From contig JAQBXR010000021.1 in the NCBI GenBank assembly GCA_027623295.1, positions 1 to 41,298 on the forward strand: DNA of 41,298 bases, written 5' to 3'. Below are positions 17,345-26,246 of this stretch, piece by piece. The position numbers and the translations under genes were made by a program. The notes under the pieces were generated by a model that saw only the letters and a list, made by a program, of their open reading frames with translations, made no database searches and was not told where the DNA came from. Within the stretch, counting starts at the first letter, position 1. Each line of letters begins with the position of its first letter. This DNA comes from Planctomycetota bacterium (GTDB lineage Bacteria; Planctomycetota; UBA1135).

Positions 17345-19498
17345 ATGGTCGCTTCACGTCTTCTCCTTGTCTTATCCCTCGGTACCCTCGTCGCGGTTGG
17401 GTGCCATGCTCCAAATGCATCTTCTGCCAAGACTGGCGTAAGTGCGCAGAAACCGTCGACGCTGGAAATCGGTCAGATCGAGGATTTTCAGGCGGCTGCG
17501 GAAGAGCACGGTGTGGTGCTTGGGCTCGTGAAATTGGATTGGTCGGCAAGCACGATTGGGCCTGAGGTGGATCGAATCCTTGTGGGTGCGGAGGCTGCCT
17601 TGGACGGTATCGGCGGCCAAGAAGCAGACTATGTGAGTTTTGCTTCTAGCTTTGGCGCCTTGGATGAAGCCGTCGACCCAGTGGTTTCGATTTTGAATCA
17701 GCTTTGGCTTATGAAAGAAACGCGCGTGGAAGATGACGTGCGCGTGGCCTGTAACGTGGAAGTGCAAAAACTCGATGCTTGGATGGTGGAGTTGAGTTAC
17801 CGTCAAGACTTGTACGACATTTGTCGAGCTTATGCCGATCGCTACAACCATGGTGAACGCGCTATTTTGACAGGCGAAGATTTGAAACTATTCGGTGACA
17901 CCATGCGCGATTATCGTCGCTCTGGTTTTGATCTAAACGCCAGCACGCGTGAAGAAGTAGCTGCCCTGCAGAACAAGCTTAATGGCATTACCAACCAGTT
18001 TGATACCAACATTACCGAGGCCGCGGTTTCTCTGTTCTTCACCACCGAAGAACTCGAAGGCCTTCCAGATAGCTTCCTGCAAAGTTCGAAGCAGGCCGAT
18101 GGCACCCATGAAGTACGCGTGACCGTAACTTCGGATTTCTCCGCCATCATGGGCAATGCTAGGAGCGCATCGGTGCGTAAGAAAACCAACGTGGCGCGTT
18201 ACACCGTGGCTATGGAGGAGAACGGACCTTTGCTCAATCAAATGGTGCAAGTGCGTGCGGAGATTGCGCGCAAACTTGGTTATGCCAACTGGGCGGATTA
18301 CAAAATCCAACCCAAGATGGCGGGCACCGGTGCAAACGCGATTGCCTTCTGCGAGGACTTAGTCGCTGGTTTAGAGCCAAAATTCCGCCAGGAGGTCGCC
18401 ACCCTCACTCGCCTTAAGGCGGAGGAAACGGGTGATCCAGCAGCTGAAATTTTATGGTGGGACTACAACTACTACACCAACAAGCTCATGAAGAATGAAT
18501 ACGGCGTGGATCCAGAAGCACTGCGCCGTTACTTCAAGCTAGACCATGTCATCGCCGGCATGTTCGATGTCTATCAAGGAATTTTTGATTTGCAATTTCA
18601 TCGTATTGAGCCGCCCTACGAGTGGATTGATGACCTTGAGCTTTACGTGGTGACCGATGCCACTACCGGCGAACCTCTCGGTTGCTTTTACCTCGACCTC
18701 TTCCCACGCCCAGGCAAGTACAACCACTTCGCCCAGTTCGATGTACTCGGTGGCAAGCAACTAGCCGATGGTCGTTATCGTCGCCCAGTCGCTGCATTAG
18801 TCTGCAACTTCACGCCCGGAGTGGGAGATGCACCAGCCCTCATGTCCCACTCTGAGGTAGAGACCATCTTCCATGAATTTGGTCACGCCATGCACGCCGT
18901 ACTGACTCGCACGCGTTATGGTCAGTTCGCTGGCGGCAGTGTGCCACGCGATTTCGTCGAAGCTCCAAGCCAAATGTTTGAGAACTGGGTCTGGGATGTC
19001 GAGGTTCTCCAAGGCTTTGCCGCCGACTATGAGGATCCGTCTAAGAAGATTCCTGCAGAGCTCATTGCGCAAATGAAAGCTGCCGAACTCGCGACTGCAG
19101 CCTTAGCCTATCGTCGTCAAATGGGCCTCGCACTTTCGGACCTGCGCATGCACATGGGCAATGTCACCGATGCCGGCGCGGTGTCTAATGCCACCAACTC
19201 CGAAACTCTGTTCCCAATCCCTGCCGGAACCAACTTTGCTGCCTACTGGGGACACCTCACTGGCTACGATGCTGGTTATTACGGTTATGGATGGGCTGAT
19301 TCGATTGCGGCGGACTTCGCTACTGCATTCGAAAACGCACCCGATCGTTTTCTAGATGCCGGGGTTGGCATGCGTCTACGCAAGGAAATCTATGAAGTCG
19401 GTGGCTCTCGCCTGGTGAAGGATTCCGTGTTTCAATTCCTCGGCCGTGATTCCGACAACCGCGCTTTCTTGCGCCAGCTAGGAATCGGCGAGGAGTAG
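17345..19498 (+). CDS. M3 family zinc oligopeptidase, lipoprotein
   Basis: A 717-residue peptidase. The N-terminus MVASRLLLVLSLGTLVAVGC is a lipoprotein signal with Cys20, so the enzyme is likely tethered to a membrane outside the cytoplasm. The zinc site is HEFGHAMH at 510-517, with the third ligand E539 in RDFVEAPSQMFENW, the M3 spacing of 25 residues from the second His. YGYGWADSIAADFATAFE near residue 635 is the M3 substrate-binding Tyr/Gly-rich segment. The family includes thimet oligopeptidase, oligopeptidase A and peptidyl-dipeptidase Dcp; the lipoprotein form suggests peptide scavenging. It follows the glycosyltransferase gene after 36 bases. Confidence 0.94.
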   Translation: MVASRLLLVLSLGTLVAVGCHAPNASSAKTGVSAQKPSTLEIGQIEDFQAAAEEHGVVLGLVKLDWSASTIGPEVDRILVGAEAALDGIGGQEADYVSFASSFGALDEAVDPVVSILNQLWLMKETRVEDDVRVACNVEVQKLDAWMVELSYRQDLYDICRAYADRYNHGERAILTGEDLKLFGDTMRDYRRSGFDLNASTREEVAALQNKLNGITNQFDTNITEAAVSLFFTTEELEGLPDSFLQSSKQADGTHEVRVTVTSDFSAIMGNARSASVRKKTNVARYTVAMEENGPLLNQMVQVRAEIARKLGYANWADYKIQPKMAGTGANAIAFCEDLVAGLEPKFRQEVATLTRLKAEETGDPAAEILWWDYNYYTNKLMKNEYGVDPEALRRYFKLDHVIAGMFDVYQGIFDLQFHRIEPPYEWIDDLELYVVTDATTGEPLGCFYLDLFPRPGKYNHFAQFDVLGGKQLADGRYRRPVAALVCNFTPGVGDAPALMSHSEVETIFHEFGHAMHAVLTRTRYGQFAGGSVPRDFVEAPSQMFENWVWDVEVLQGFAADYEDPSKKIPAELIAQMKAAELATAALAYRRQMGLALSDLRMHMGNVTDAGAVSNATNSETLFPIPAGTNFAAYWGHLTGYDAGYYGYGWADSIAADFATAFENAPDRFLDAGVGMRLRKEIYEVGGSRLVKDSVFQFLGRDSDNRAFLRQLGIGEE

Positions 19499-19501
19499 AA
19501 G

Positions 19502-21544
19502 TTAGCGCCGACTAGGCTTGCGTTTCTTCCACACCTTCTTCTTTGCCTTGGGCTTATCTTTATCCCGAGGCACAGGGGCTGCAGTCTGCACCATTTGTGC
19601 TGGACCGGCGGCGATCCATCCTTCCGGTGGCGTTTTCTCCTTCATCTCAAAGAGGAAACGCGAGGGGTGGCAGGGTACCAGGCGTCCAAACTTGGCGCGC
19701 GACTCACAATATGTAATCGTGAGGTCATGCTGCGCGCGGGTGACGCCTACATACATCAGGCGACGTTCTTCATCGACCGAGCCTTCAGAAGCCGAACGGA
19801 TGTGCGGCAAGATGCCTTCCTCAACGCCCACCAAATACACCCTGCGGAATTCCAAACCCTTGGCCGAGTGGAGGGTCATTAGGGTTACCGAATCACCGGA
19901 GTCTTCCTTATCTTTGTCGTTGTTTTCATTGAGCGACAACTCTTCAAGGAAACCCAGTAGGGTAGGCTTAGATTTTTTGCGTTGAAAGTTCTCAGCGTAG
20001 TTGAGGACTTCTTGAACGCCGTTCCAGCGCAACTCGCGAGTGACCTCGTCCGGGTAAATGCGATCGATTTCTCCGCGATAGTTGACCGCTTCAATCAGTT
20101 CGCGGATGGTGCGGACTAAGTCGCCTTCCTTAGCGAGGGTGACGGCTAAGTTGAGGCTGGAACGCAACTCGGCAAAGCCTTTCGCTGCGGAACCGTCAAT
20201 CTCTCCGGACTCAATGAGCTTGCGGAAGGCGGTAAACGCGCCTTCTCCTGCAGCAGTCGCTTCCGCAATCACCTTATCAATGGTGGTTTTGCCAATGCCG
20301 CGCGCCGGAATGTTTGCAATACGCAGGAAACTGGTTTCGTCGGCTGGATTGGAAACCAAACGCAAGTACGACATGATGTCGCGCACTTCTTTCCGGTCAA
20401 AGAAACTCATGCCACCTATTAATTGATAGGGGATGTTTGCGGCGCGTAAGTCTGCCTCGAAGGCGCGCGGCTGCTGGGCGGTACGTACCAAAATCGCGAT
20501 GTCACGGAAGTGTGCTTCGCCGGCACGGACTAAATGCTCAATCTCCGAGCAAATGAAACTCGCCTCATGCGATTCATCTTCCATGCGCATGATGGCGACC
20601 GAACTGCCTTCGCCAATAGCCGAGCGCAATTCCTTGTCGTGACGTTTCGGGTTATTCCGAATCACCTTGTTCGCCGCATCGATGATTTCCACTGTAGAGC
20701 GGTAGTTCATGCCCAAGTGCACTTTCTCCGCACCATGGAAATCCTTTTCAAAGCCAAGGATCTTGGAAACGTCGGCGCCACGCCACCCGTAGATGGATTG
20801 GTCGTCATCGCCCACCACGCATAAGTTGCGATGGTTTTTCACAATCTCATGCACAATGCCGTATTGCGGGCCATTGGTATCTTGATACTCATCGACCATG
20901 ACGTACTGGTAACGTTTCTCCAGCGCCATGCGGACATCTTCATTTTCGCGGAGTAAACGTAAAGCGAAGATGAGGAAGTCGTCGAAATCAATCACGTGAG
21001 AGCGGCGCAGATGCTTTTCGTACTTGGCGAAAATGTGTGCCACGCTGATTTCCCATTCGTCTGCTGCAGCATCTAGCGCTTGATCGGGGGTGATCAGCGA
21101 GTTTTTATACAGAGAGATTTTGGACTGTGCAGCGCGCGGGTTGATGTCGGCCTCGGCTATAAGCAACTCACGCAGGGCCCCCTTAATGGCGGTGATCTGG
21201 TCGGAGCCGTCGCAGATTCCGAAACCTTCAGGCAATCCCATTTTCTTTGCATGTTCGCGCAATAGGCGAATGCAGAAACTGTGAAAAGTGCCCACGGTGA
21301 CCTTTTCCGCCCGCTTGCCAGCCATGCCTACCAAGCGTTCGCGCATCTCGCGTGCGGCCTTATTGGTGAAGGTCATGAGGAGAAGGTTCTCCGCTTTCAC
21401 GCCTTGACCGAGCAGGTGCACGGTACGCACCGTGATGACGCGCGTTTTACCGGTACCTGCGCCAGCAAGCACCAAAAGCGGTCCTTCCAGGGTTTCGACG
21501 GCGCGACGTTGGTCCGCGTTCAGAGATTCCAGCAGCTTGCTCAT
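19502..21544 (-). CDS. pcrA: UvrD/Rep/PcrA-type superfamily 1A DNA helicase
   Basis: A 680-residue 3'-5' helicase. In order it shows the Q motif LNADQRRAVE, Walker A GAGTGKT (28-34), motif Ia TFTNKAAREMRER, Walker B DEYQDTN, motif III GDDDQSIYGWRGAD, motif IV MNYRST, motif V LMTLHSAKGLEF and motif VI YVGVTRAQHDL. It unwinds DNA in repair and clears stalled replication. The C-terminal tail is Lys/Arg-rich (KPKAKKKVWKKRKPSRR), as in PcrA and UvrD tails that bind RNA polymerase. Whether the true orthologue is Rep, UvrD or PcrA cannot be settled from this sequence alone. It converges with the M3 peptidase gene, with only 3 bases between stops. Confidence 0.93.
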   Translation of the reverse strand: MSKLLESLNADQRRAVETLEGPLLVLAGAGTGKTRVITVRTVHLLGQGVKAENLLLMTFTNKAAREMRERLVGMAGKRAEKVTVGTFHSFCIRLLREHAKKMGLPEGFGICDGSDQITAIKGALRELLIAEADINPRAAQSKISLYKNSLITPDQALDAAADEWEISVAHIFAKYEKHLRRSHVIDFDDFLIFALRLLRENEDVRMALEKRYQYVMVDEYQDTNGPQYGIVHEIVKNHRNLCVVGDDDQSIYGWRGADVSKILGFEKDFHGAEKVHLGMNYRSTVEIIDAANKVIRNNPKRHDKELRSAIGEGSSVAIMRMEDESHEASFICSEIEHLVRAGEAHFRDIAILVRTAQQPRAFEADLRAANIPYQLIGGMSFFDRKEVRDIMSYLRLVSNPADETSFLRIANIPARGIGKTTIDKVIAEATAAGEGAFTAFRKLIESGEIDGSAAKGFAELRSSLNLAVTLAKEGDLVRTIRELIEAVNYRGEIDRIYPDEVTRELRWNGVQEVLNYAENFQRKKSKPTLLGFLEELSLNENNDKDKEDSGDSVTLMTLHSAKGLEFRRVYLVGVEEGILPHIRSASEGSVDEERRLMYVGVTRAQHDLTITYCESRAKFGRLVPCHPSRFLFEMKEKTPPEGWIAAGPAQMVQTAAPVPRDKDKPKAKKKVWKKRKPSRR

Positions 21545-21599
21545 GCGCCCCTATTCTGATGTCGCAGCCGCAAAATCCAAGGGGCCATGGGGGCTTGAC

Positions 21600-23273
21600 T
21601 TACTCCAAACCAATAATCTCGCCGTCTGGCATCAGGTCCATGTGCGAGGCCATTGGATCTTGCGGCAAGCCAGGCATGCGGAAGATATTGCCGGTGATGA
21701 CCACCAGGAATCCAGCGCCTGCATTGACCACCACGTTCTTCACGCTCACAGTAAACCCAGTCGGGCGACCAATGAGCGCGGCGTTGTCGGAAAGTGAACT
21801 CGGCACCTTGGCAATGCAAATCGGCAGATCGGCATAACCCATAGCAGTAAGGTTCTTGATATCGCGCGTTGCCGCAGGAGCGAGGGCGATGTCATCGGCA
21901 CCGTAAAGCTTCTGCGCTACCTGACGAATCTTTTCTTCAGGAGTGTCGGTCAACGCATAAACCGGGGTGAACGGTTCCGAGCCACGCGCGACGGCTTGCA
22001 TGACTGCATCTGCCAAGGCAAGTGCACCTTTGCCGCCTTCTGGGTGATGGTTGGACACAGCAAACTCTACGTTGAGTTCTGCGCAACGCTTGCGCACCAC
22101 TTCAATCTCGGCATCGGAGTCAGTGCCGAATCGGTTGAGTGCAACCACGGGAGGTTTGCCCAAGGTCTGAATGTTCTCGATGTGCTTCTCCAAGTTCGGC
22201 AACCCGCCTTGCACTGCAGCAACATCTTCCCCATCTAGATCGGTCTTCGCCTTACCGCCGTGCATCTTCAGCGCACGAATGGTGGCTACAAGGACGACAG
22301 CATCTGGATCCAATCCAGCTTGACGGCACTTAATGTCGAAGAACTTCTCCGCGCCGAGATCTGCACCAAAGCCAGCTTCCGTGATCGTCCAATCGGCAAA
22401 GTGCATAGACATGCGAGTCGCAAGCACCGAGTTGCACCCGTGCGCAATGTTCGCAAAGGGGCCACCATGCACAAAAGCAGGCGTGCCCTCAAAACTTTGC
22501 ACTAAGTTCGGGCTGAGGGCATCGCGCAACAGAGCCATCATGGCGCCAATGCAATCCATTTGCTTGGCGTAAACCGGCTGACCATCTAAATCATAGGCCA
22601 CCAGAATCCGCTCCAAGCGGGCGCGCAGGTCATCGAAGTCGTTCGACAGGCACAGCACCGCCATAATTTCGCTGGCAGCGGTTATGTCGAAACCGTTTTC
22701 GCGCGGCACTCCTTGTCCGGGGCCGCCCATGCCACTCACAATATTGCGCAGCGCACGGTCATTCATGTCCATCACGCGACGCCACAAAACATTGCGCACA
22801 TCTAAACGCAGCTTATTGCCAAAGTGCAGATGATTATCAATCATTGCCGCCAGCAAGTTATTTGCCGAAGTGATAGCGTGGAAGTCACCGGTGAAGTGCA
22901 GGTTAATCCGATCGAGCGGCATGATTTGGCTGTAACCGCCACCGCAAGCACCACCTTTCACGCCCATACACGGGCCCAAGGATGGTTCGCGCAAAGCCAA
23001 GCAAACCGACTCTTTCTTTGCATGGAAAGCCTGTGCTAATCCAATGCTTGTAGTGGTTTTTCCTTCGCCCGCCGGGGTTGGGGTAATTGCTGAAACCAAA
23101 ACCAAACGCGCTTTTCCTTTGCGCGCGCGCGGCCGATTTAGGGCGTTCAAATCCACCTTGGCAATCGCTTGACCATAGGGTTGAAGATCTTCGGAGTGCA
23201 CACCTAGCGCTTCTGCGATTTCCGCAATAGGGCGAGGGGTGAATTGACGGGCAATTTCTACGTCAGTAGTCAT
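21600..23273 (-). CDS. fhs: Formate-tetrahydrofolate ligase
   Basis: 557 residues from the ATG at 23271-23273 (MTTDVEIARQF); a longer reading to 23432 adds 53 residues not typical of the family, whose usual length is 555-560. It carries the ATP-binding loop TPTPAGEGKTTTSIGLAQAF and the strongly conserved REPSLGPCMGVKGGACGGGY and HFTGDFHAITSANNLLAA. It activates formate with ATP and tetrahydrofolate to 10-formyl-THF for purines, formyl-Met-tRNA and one-carbon metabolism. Its start shares the palindromic CATG with the start of the divergent gene, so there is no spacer and each promoter must lie inside the other coding region, unless one start is further in. Confidence 0.96.
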   Translation of the reverse strand: MTTDVEIARQFTPRPIAEIAEALGVHSEDLQPYGQAIAKVDLNALNRPRARKGKARLVLVSAITPTPAGEGKTTTSIGLAQAFHAKKESVCLALREPSLGPCMGVKGGACGGGYSQIMPLDRINLHFTGDFHAITSANNLLAAMIDNHLHFGNKLRLDVRNVLWRRVMDMNDRALRNIVSGMGGPGQGVPRENGFDITAASEIMAVLCLSNDFDDLRARLERILVAYDLDGQPVYAKQMDCIGAMMALLRDALSPNLVQSFEGTPAFVHGGPFANIAHGCNSVLATRMSMHFADWTITEAGFGADLGAEKFFDIKCRQAGLDPDAVVLVATIRALKMHGGKAKTDLDGEDVAAVQGGLPNLEKHIENIQTLGKPPVVALNRFGTDSDAEIEVVRKRCAELNVEFAVSNHHPEGGKGALALADAVMQAVARGSEPFTPVYALTDTPEEKIRQVAQKLYGADDIALAPAATRDIKNLTAMGYADLPICIAKVPSSLSDNAALIGRPTGFTVSVKNVVVNAGAGFLVVITGNIFRMPGLPQDPMASHMDLMPDGEIIGLE

Positions 23274-24036
23274 GGCCGAGGAGTTTAACGACGTCCTCCA
23301 ATCCACTATCCTGTTTAACGTGGGAAATTCCCCCTTCGACAGTTTCGGCACTGAGTCAGGCATCGGCATTTTTTCCCTGCCGTTGGGCCTGTTTTTGGTG
23401 CTTATTGTGATTTTGGTCCTCTTTGGCACCAAAGCCGAGAAGAAACGCCGTGAAAGCTTCCGCCGGTGGGCGAAGCGAGTGGGGTGGTCCTATTCCCCAA
23501 ACGCCAACAAGCGAATTCCGCATGAGTTTCCATTCTTGAATCGATTCCAAGAAGGCTACGACCGCGAGGCCTACCATGTTTTCGCAGGTGAGTGGAAAGG
23601 CTATCCCGCCAGCGCCTTCGAATATCAATACACCACTTCGCATACAGATTCTGATGGCGAGGAACACGAAACCACGCATCATGTCGGGGTGGTGATGATG
23701 GAGTTAGAGCGTAGTTTTCCAGAGCTGCGGATTTACCCGGAACACTTCCTCAGTCGTATCGGGCAGTTTCTTGGCGGCAATGACATCGATTTAGAATCCA
23801 TTGAGTTCTCTAACGCCTTCACCGTCGAGGGCGATGACAAGAAGTTTGCCTATGACTTCTGCAATACAAGCATGATGACTTACCTCCTTCAATATCCGAA
23901 AACGGGCATGGAGTTGGAGTATCGCACCATGGCTTTGTTTGATCCCGGACACCTGAAGCCGGAGACTATCGAGCCTTTGCTTAACCAACTCAGCGCCATG
24001 CGGGAACGTATGCCGGAATATCTTTTTCAGGATTAA
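23272..24036 (+). CDS. Membrane-anchored protein of unknown function, paralogue of next gene
   Basis: 254 residues. A single hydrophobic helix (about 27-50, SLPLGLFLVLIVILVLFGT) is followed by a basic stop-transfer stretch and a soluble domain. The domain has the block RRWAKRVGWSY, then FPFLNRFQEG, SRIGQFLGGNDIDLESIEFSNAFTV, YDFCNTSMMTYLL and PEYLF. The same blocks recur in order in the following gene, so this is a local duplication. The topology and the position near lemA recall DUF3137-type proteins that accompany LemA in many bacteria; that link is inference. The start is uncertain because of the shared CATG with fhs. No catalytic motif is seen. Confidence 0.75.
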   Translation: MAEEFNDVLQSTILFNVGNSPFDSFGTESGIGIFSLPLGLFLVLIVILVLFGTKAEKKRRESFRRWAKRVGWSYSPNANKRIPHEFPFLNRFQEGYDREAYHVFAGEWKGYPASAFEYQYTTSHTDSDGEEHETTHHVGVVMMELERSFPELRIYPEHFLSRIGQFLGGNDIDLESIEFSNAFTVEGDDKKFAYDFCNTSMMTYLLQYPKTGMELEYRTMALFDPGHLKPETIEPLLNQLSAMRERMPEYLFQD

Positions 24037-24038
24037 GC

Positions 24039-24692
24039 ATGCAAGGCCTCTTCTATATTTTCGTTCCAGTCCTCCTCGGCGCAGTTTTTTACCTCGCCTG
24101 GAAAGCGGAGCAGAAGCGTCGCGAAGAATTTTCCACGTGGGCGTTGAGCAACAATTGGCATTATGACCATCGTAAAAATGCATCCCTTCGGCATCGCTAT
24201 GCATTCTTGAATCGACTTCAAATTGGCCATAATCGAAGCGCTAGCCACCATTTAGAGGGCAAATGGGGTGAAACCGATGCCATCGCTTTTTGCTTCAACT
24301 ACACCACGGGCAGTGGCAAGCATCAACAACATCATTCCCTTGGAGTTGTGCTGATTGAGGTGGAGGAGTTCTTCCCTGAGTTACGGATTTGCCCAGAGAA
24401 CATGTTGAATCGCTTTGGCCAGTTCCTCGGTTTTGAAGACATCGACCTTGAGTCGGTAGAGTTTTCGAATGCGTTCACGGTGCGCTCCAGTGACAAAAAG
24501 TTGGCCTATGATTTCTGTAACACCGACATGATGACTTATCTTCTAGGCTTCCGTTCCACTGCCCTAGAACTAGAAGGCAACACCATGGCGCTCTTCGTGG
24601 ATCGATACCTGAAGCCTCAAGATGTCGAGGACATGCTCACGCACCTCGTGGAAATCCGCCGTCGGATGCCGGACTATCTATTCAAACAATAG
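24039..24692 (+). CDS. Membrane-anchored protein of unknown function, paralogue of preceding gene
   Basis: 217 residues starting 2 bases after the previous stop, so co-translated. The N-terminal helix is short (MQGLFYIFVPVLLGAVFYLAW) and followed by KAEQKRREEFSTWALSNNWHY. The soluble domain repeats the neighbour's blocks: RYAFLNRLQIG, NRFGQFLGFEDIDLESVEFSNAFTV, YDFCNTDMMTYLL and MPDYLF. Both copies keep the aspartate-rich GQFLG-x-x-DIDLES and the single Cys in DFCNT. Probably the two proteins form a pair at the inner membrane. The function is unknown. Confidence 0.75.
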   Translation: MQGLFYIFVPVLLGAVFYLAWKAEQKRREEFSTWALSNNWHYDHRKNASLRHRYAFLNRLQIGHNRSASHHLEGKWGETDAIAFCFNYTTGSGKHQQHHSLGVVLIEVEEFFPELRICPENMLNRFGQFLGFEDIDLESVEFSNAFTVRSSDKKLAYDFCNTDMMTYLLGFRSTALELEGNTMALFVDRYLKPQDVEDMLTHLVEIRRRMPDYLFKQ

Positions 24693-24727
24693 AAACCACC
24701 TTGCTTAAAGACTAAGCTTAATAAGCC

Positions 24728-25402
24728 ATGGTTACCCTCTTCGCCGTTCTAATTGTGCTTTCAGTTTCCCTGCTGATCGTCCGCATTGGCTCGATTGCGC
24801 TCTCAATGACTGGCTTGTCGCCGCAAGTGTCTCGCTTTCAGGCACGTTCGGCTTACTTCGGAGTGGGCTTTACCACCAAAGAGGCCGAGAAGGTTTTGAG
24901 CAATCCGGTGCGCCGCGAGATCGTCATGATGCTCATGCTGCTCGGCAACGCAGGAATCATCACCTTGGTCAGTTCCTTGGTGCTCTCCCTCACCAAAATC
25001 CCGACCACCGGAATTTCCAGCCATCTTTGGTTCCGCTTCCTATTCCTCGTAGCTGGGATTTCCCTACTTTTTGTCATCGCCTATTCGAAATGGGTGGACC
25101 GACGCATTTCCACCGTGGTTGCCTGGTCACTTAACCGCTGGACCAGGTTGGGGGCGCACGATTACACCGAAATGCTGCATTTGGCCCATGATTACTCCGT
25201 TTCGGAGTTTGTGGTGGAAGCAGGGGATTGGATTTGTGGCCGTACACTCATGGAAATGCGTTTGGGTGAAGCCGGTGGAGTGGAAACGCTCCGTAGGGGA
25301 CACACAGGACGACGAAAGCGAATAGAATCTGAGCATGGCATTGTTGCTCATTCCGCTCGGTATTCTCCTCCTCGTGCTCCTGATTGGCATTGGTATGTAT
25401 AA
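24728..25402 (+). CDS. Membrane protein with cut-short TrkA-C-like domain
   Basis: A 224-residue reading with three hydrophobic helices: about 2-26, 71-92 and 103-118. After these, HDYSVSEFVVEAGDWICGRTLMEMRLGEAG matches the beginning of a TrkA-C (RCK_C) ligand-binding domain as found in small potassium-channel-like or transporter accessory proteins. The domain then stops: the remaining residues (GGVETLRRGHTGRRKRIE...) do not fit and run 68 bases into lemA. A shift to another frame at about 25275 would end in KRSVGDTQDDESE at 25325, before lemA, which looks like a natural acidic tail. I suspect an internal deletion or frameshift. It may be non-functional. Confidence 0.6.
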   Translation: MVTLFAVLIVLSVSLLIVRIGSIALSMTGLSPQVSRFQARSAYFGVGFTTKEAEKVLSNPVRREIVMMLMLLGNAGIITLVSSLVLSLTKIPTTGISSHLWFRFLFLVAGISLLFVIAYSKWVDRRISTVVAWSLNRWTRLGAHDYTEMLHLAHDYSVSEFVVEAGDWICGRTLMEMRLGEAGGVETLRRGHTGRRKRIESEHGIVAHSARYSPPRAPDWHWYV

Positions 25403-25892
25403 CGGCTTGGTTTCTATCCGCAATCACTGCGATGAGGCTTGGTCGAACATTGATACCGAGCTGCAACGTCGCTACGACCTGATTCCGAACTTGGTGGAAA
25501 CCGCAAAGGGTTATGCCAAACATGAGCGCGAGCTGTTTGAGGAAGTGGTGAATCTACGTGAAAAGGCGGCGGGTAATCATGGTGCAATTGCTAGTCAGGC
25601 CGCCGACGAAAGTTTGCTGCAAAATGCCCTAGGCAAGCTCATGGTGAGGCTTGAGGCTTATCCGGATTTGAAGGCCAGTGCGAATTTTGTGGAGCTGCAA
25701 AAGGAGTTAGCGAACACCGAAAATCGCATCCAAGCTTCCCTGCGTTTTTACAACGGGAACGTGCGCGAGAACAACAACAAGATGGAGCAGTTTCCGTCGA
25801 ATGTGGTGGCCGGTATGTTTAGTTTTACCAATCGTGATTTCTTCGAGTTGGAGAATCCGGACGCGAGAGAAGTTCCGAAGATCTCGTTTTAG
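25335..25892 (+). CDS. lemA: LemA family protein
   Basis: 185 residues. One N-terminal transmembrane helix (LLLIPLGILLLVLLIGIGMYNGLV) leads into the conserved LemA region: IRNHCDEAWSNIDTELQRRYDLIPNLVETAKGYAKHERELFEEV, later LQKELANTENRIQASLRFYNGNVRENN and the end MFSFTNRDFFELENPDAREVPKISF. LemA proteins are membrane-anchored helical bundles with an outside N-terminus and unclear biochemical role. The upstream genes are likely its partners. No terminator directly follows the stop; the next one is at 26214, about 320 bases on. Confidence 0.96.
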   Translation: MALLLIPLGILLLVLLIGIGMYNGLVSIRNHCDEAWSNIDTELQRRYDLIPNLVETAKGYAKHERELFEEVVNLREKAAGNHGAIASQAADESLLQNALGKLMVRLEAYPDLKASANFVELQKELANTENRIQASLRFYNGNVRENNNKMEQFPSNVVAGMFSFTNRDFFELENPDAREVPKISF

Positions 25893-26104
25893 TCCGTCGC
25901 GCTGCCCAAAACCCTTCAATCAGGGGGGGGCACGGGGCAAAGTCTGATAATATTTGGGTAGATCTAAAACGGTATTCTCAGAGCGTTTTTATCTGTTTTC
26001 TGCCGAGAATTAAGGCGGGTTTAGGAGGTTGCAAATCAATTCCGTCGAGGTGGAGTAAAGATTATTTGCCTTATTGCCGTATCAATTTAAATCAAAGGTT
26101 TAGA

Positions 26105-26246
26105 CTGGGCCTTGTTGCCTCGCTAGGGGCAAACACAATCGCTCATTGTCAGGGGATTCAAAACCTAGGGCATTGAGTAAACACCGAAAGGTGCCATCTG
26201 AGGGGATGGAGTTGCGGTCTCAGTGAAAACTGAGGCCGCTTTTTTT
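26105..26246 (+). ncRNA. Candidate small RNA with series of hairpins and terminator
   Basis: In the 352-base gap between lemA and the convergent yihY-like gene, a series of small hairpins precedes a strong terminator. They are ACAAT/ATTGT (26134-26138, 26145-26149), CACC-GAAA-GGTG (26182-26193) and CCATC/GATGG (about 26195-26209). A possible promoter is TTGCCG at 26074 with TTTAGA at 26099 (19-base spacing, weak). It could be a free RNA of about 140 nt or a long structured 3' region of the lemA transcript. The family is not recognised. The part from 25893 to 26070 shows nothing else beyond an eight-G run at about 25922. Confidence 0.4.
26214..26246 (+). terminator. Strong intrinsic terminator (GAAA tetraloop)
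   Basis: Arms GCGGTCTCAGT (26214-26224) and ACTGAGGCCGC (26229-26239) pair over 11 bp (one T-G) with a GAAA loop, followed by seven T. It acts on the plus strand. The T-run ends within the stop codon of the convergent gene at 26245. Confidence 0.88.

Noticed and set aside
25915-25940. Eight-G run after lemA as a structural element
   Set aside because: No pairing partner or G-quadruplex spacing (four separate G-tracts) could be seen nearby.
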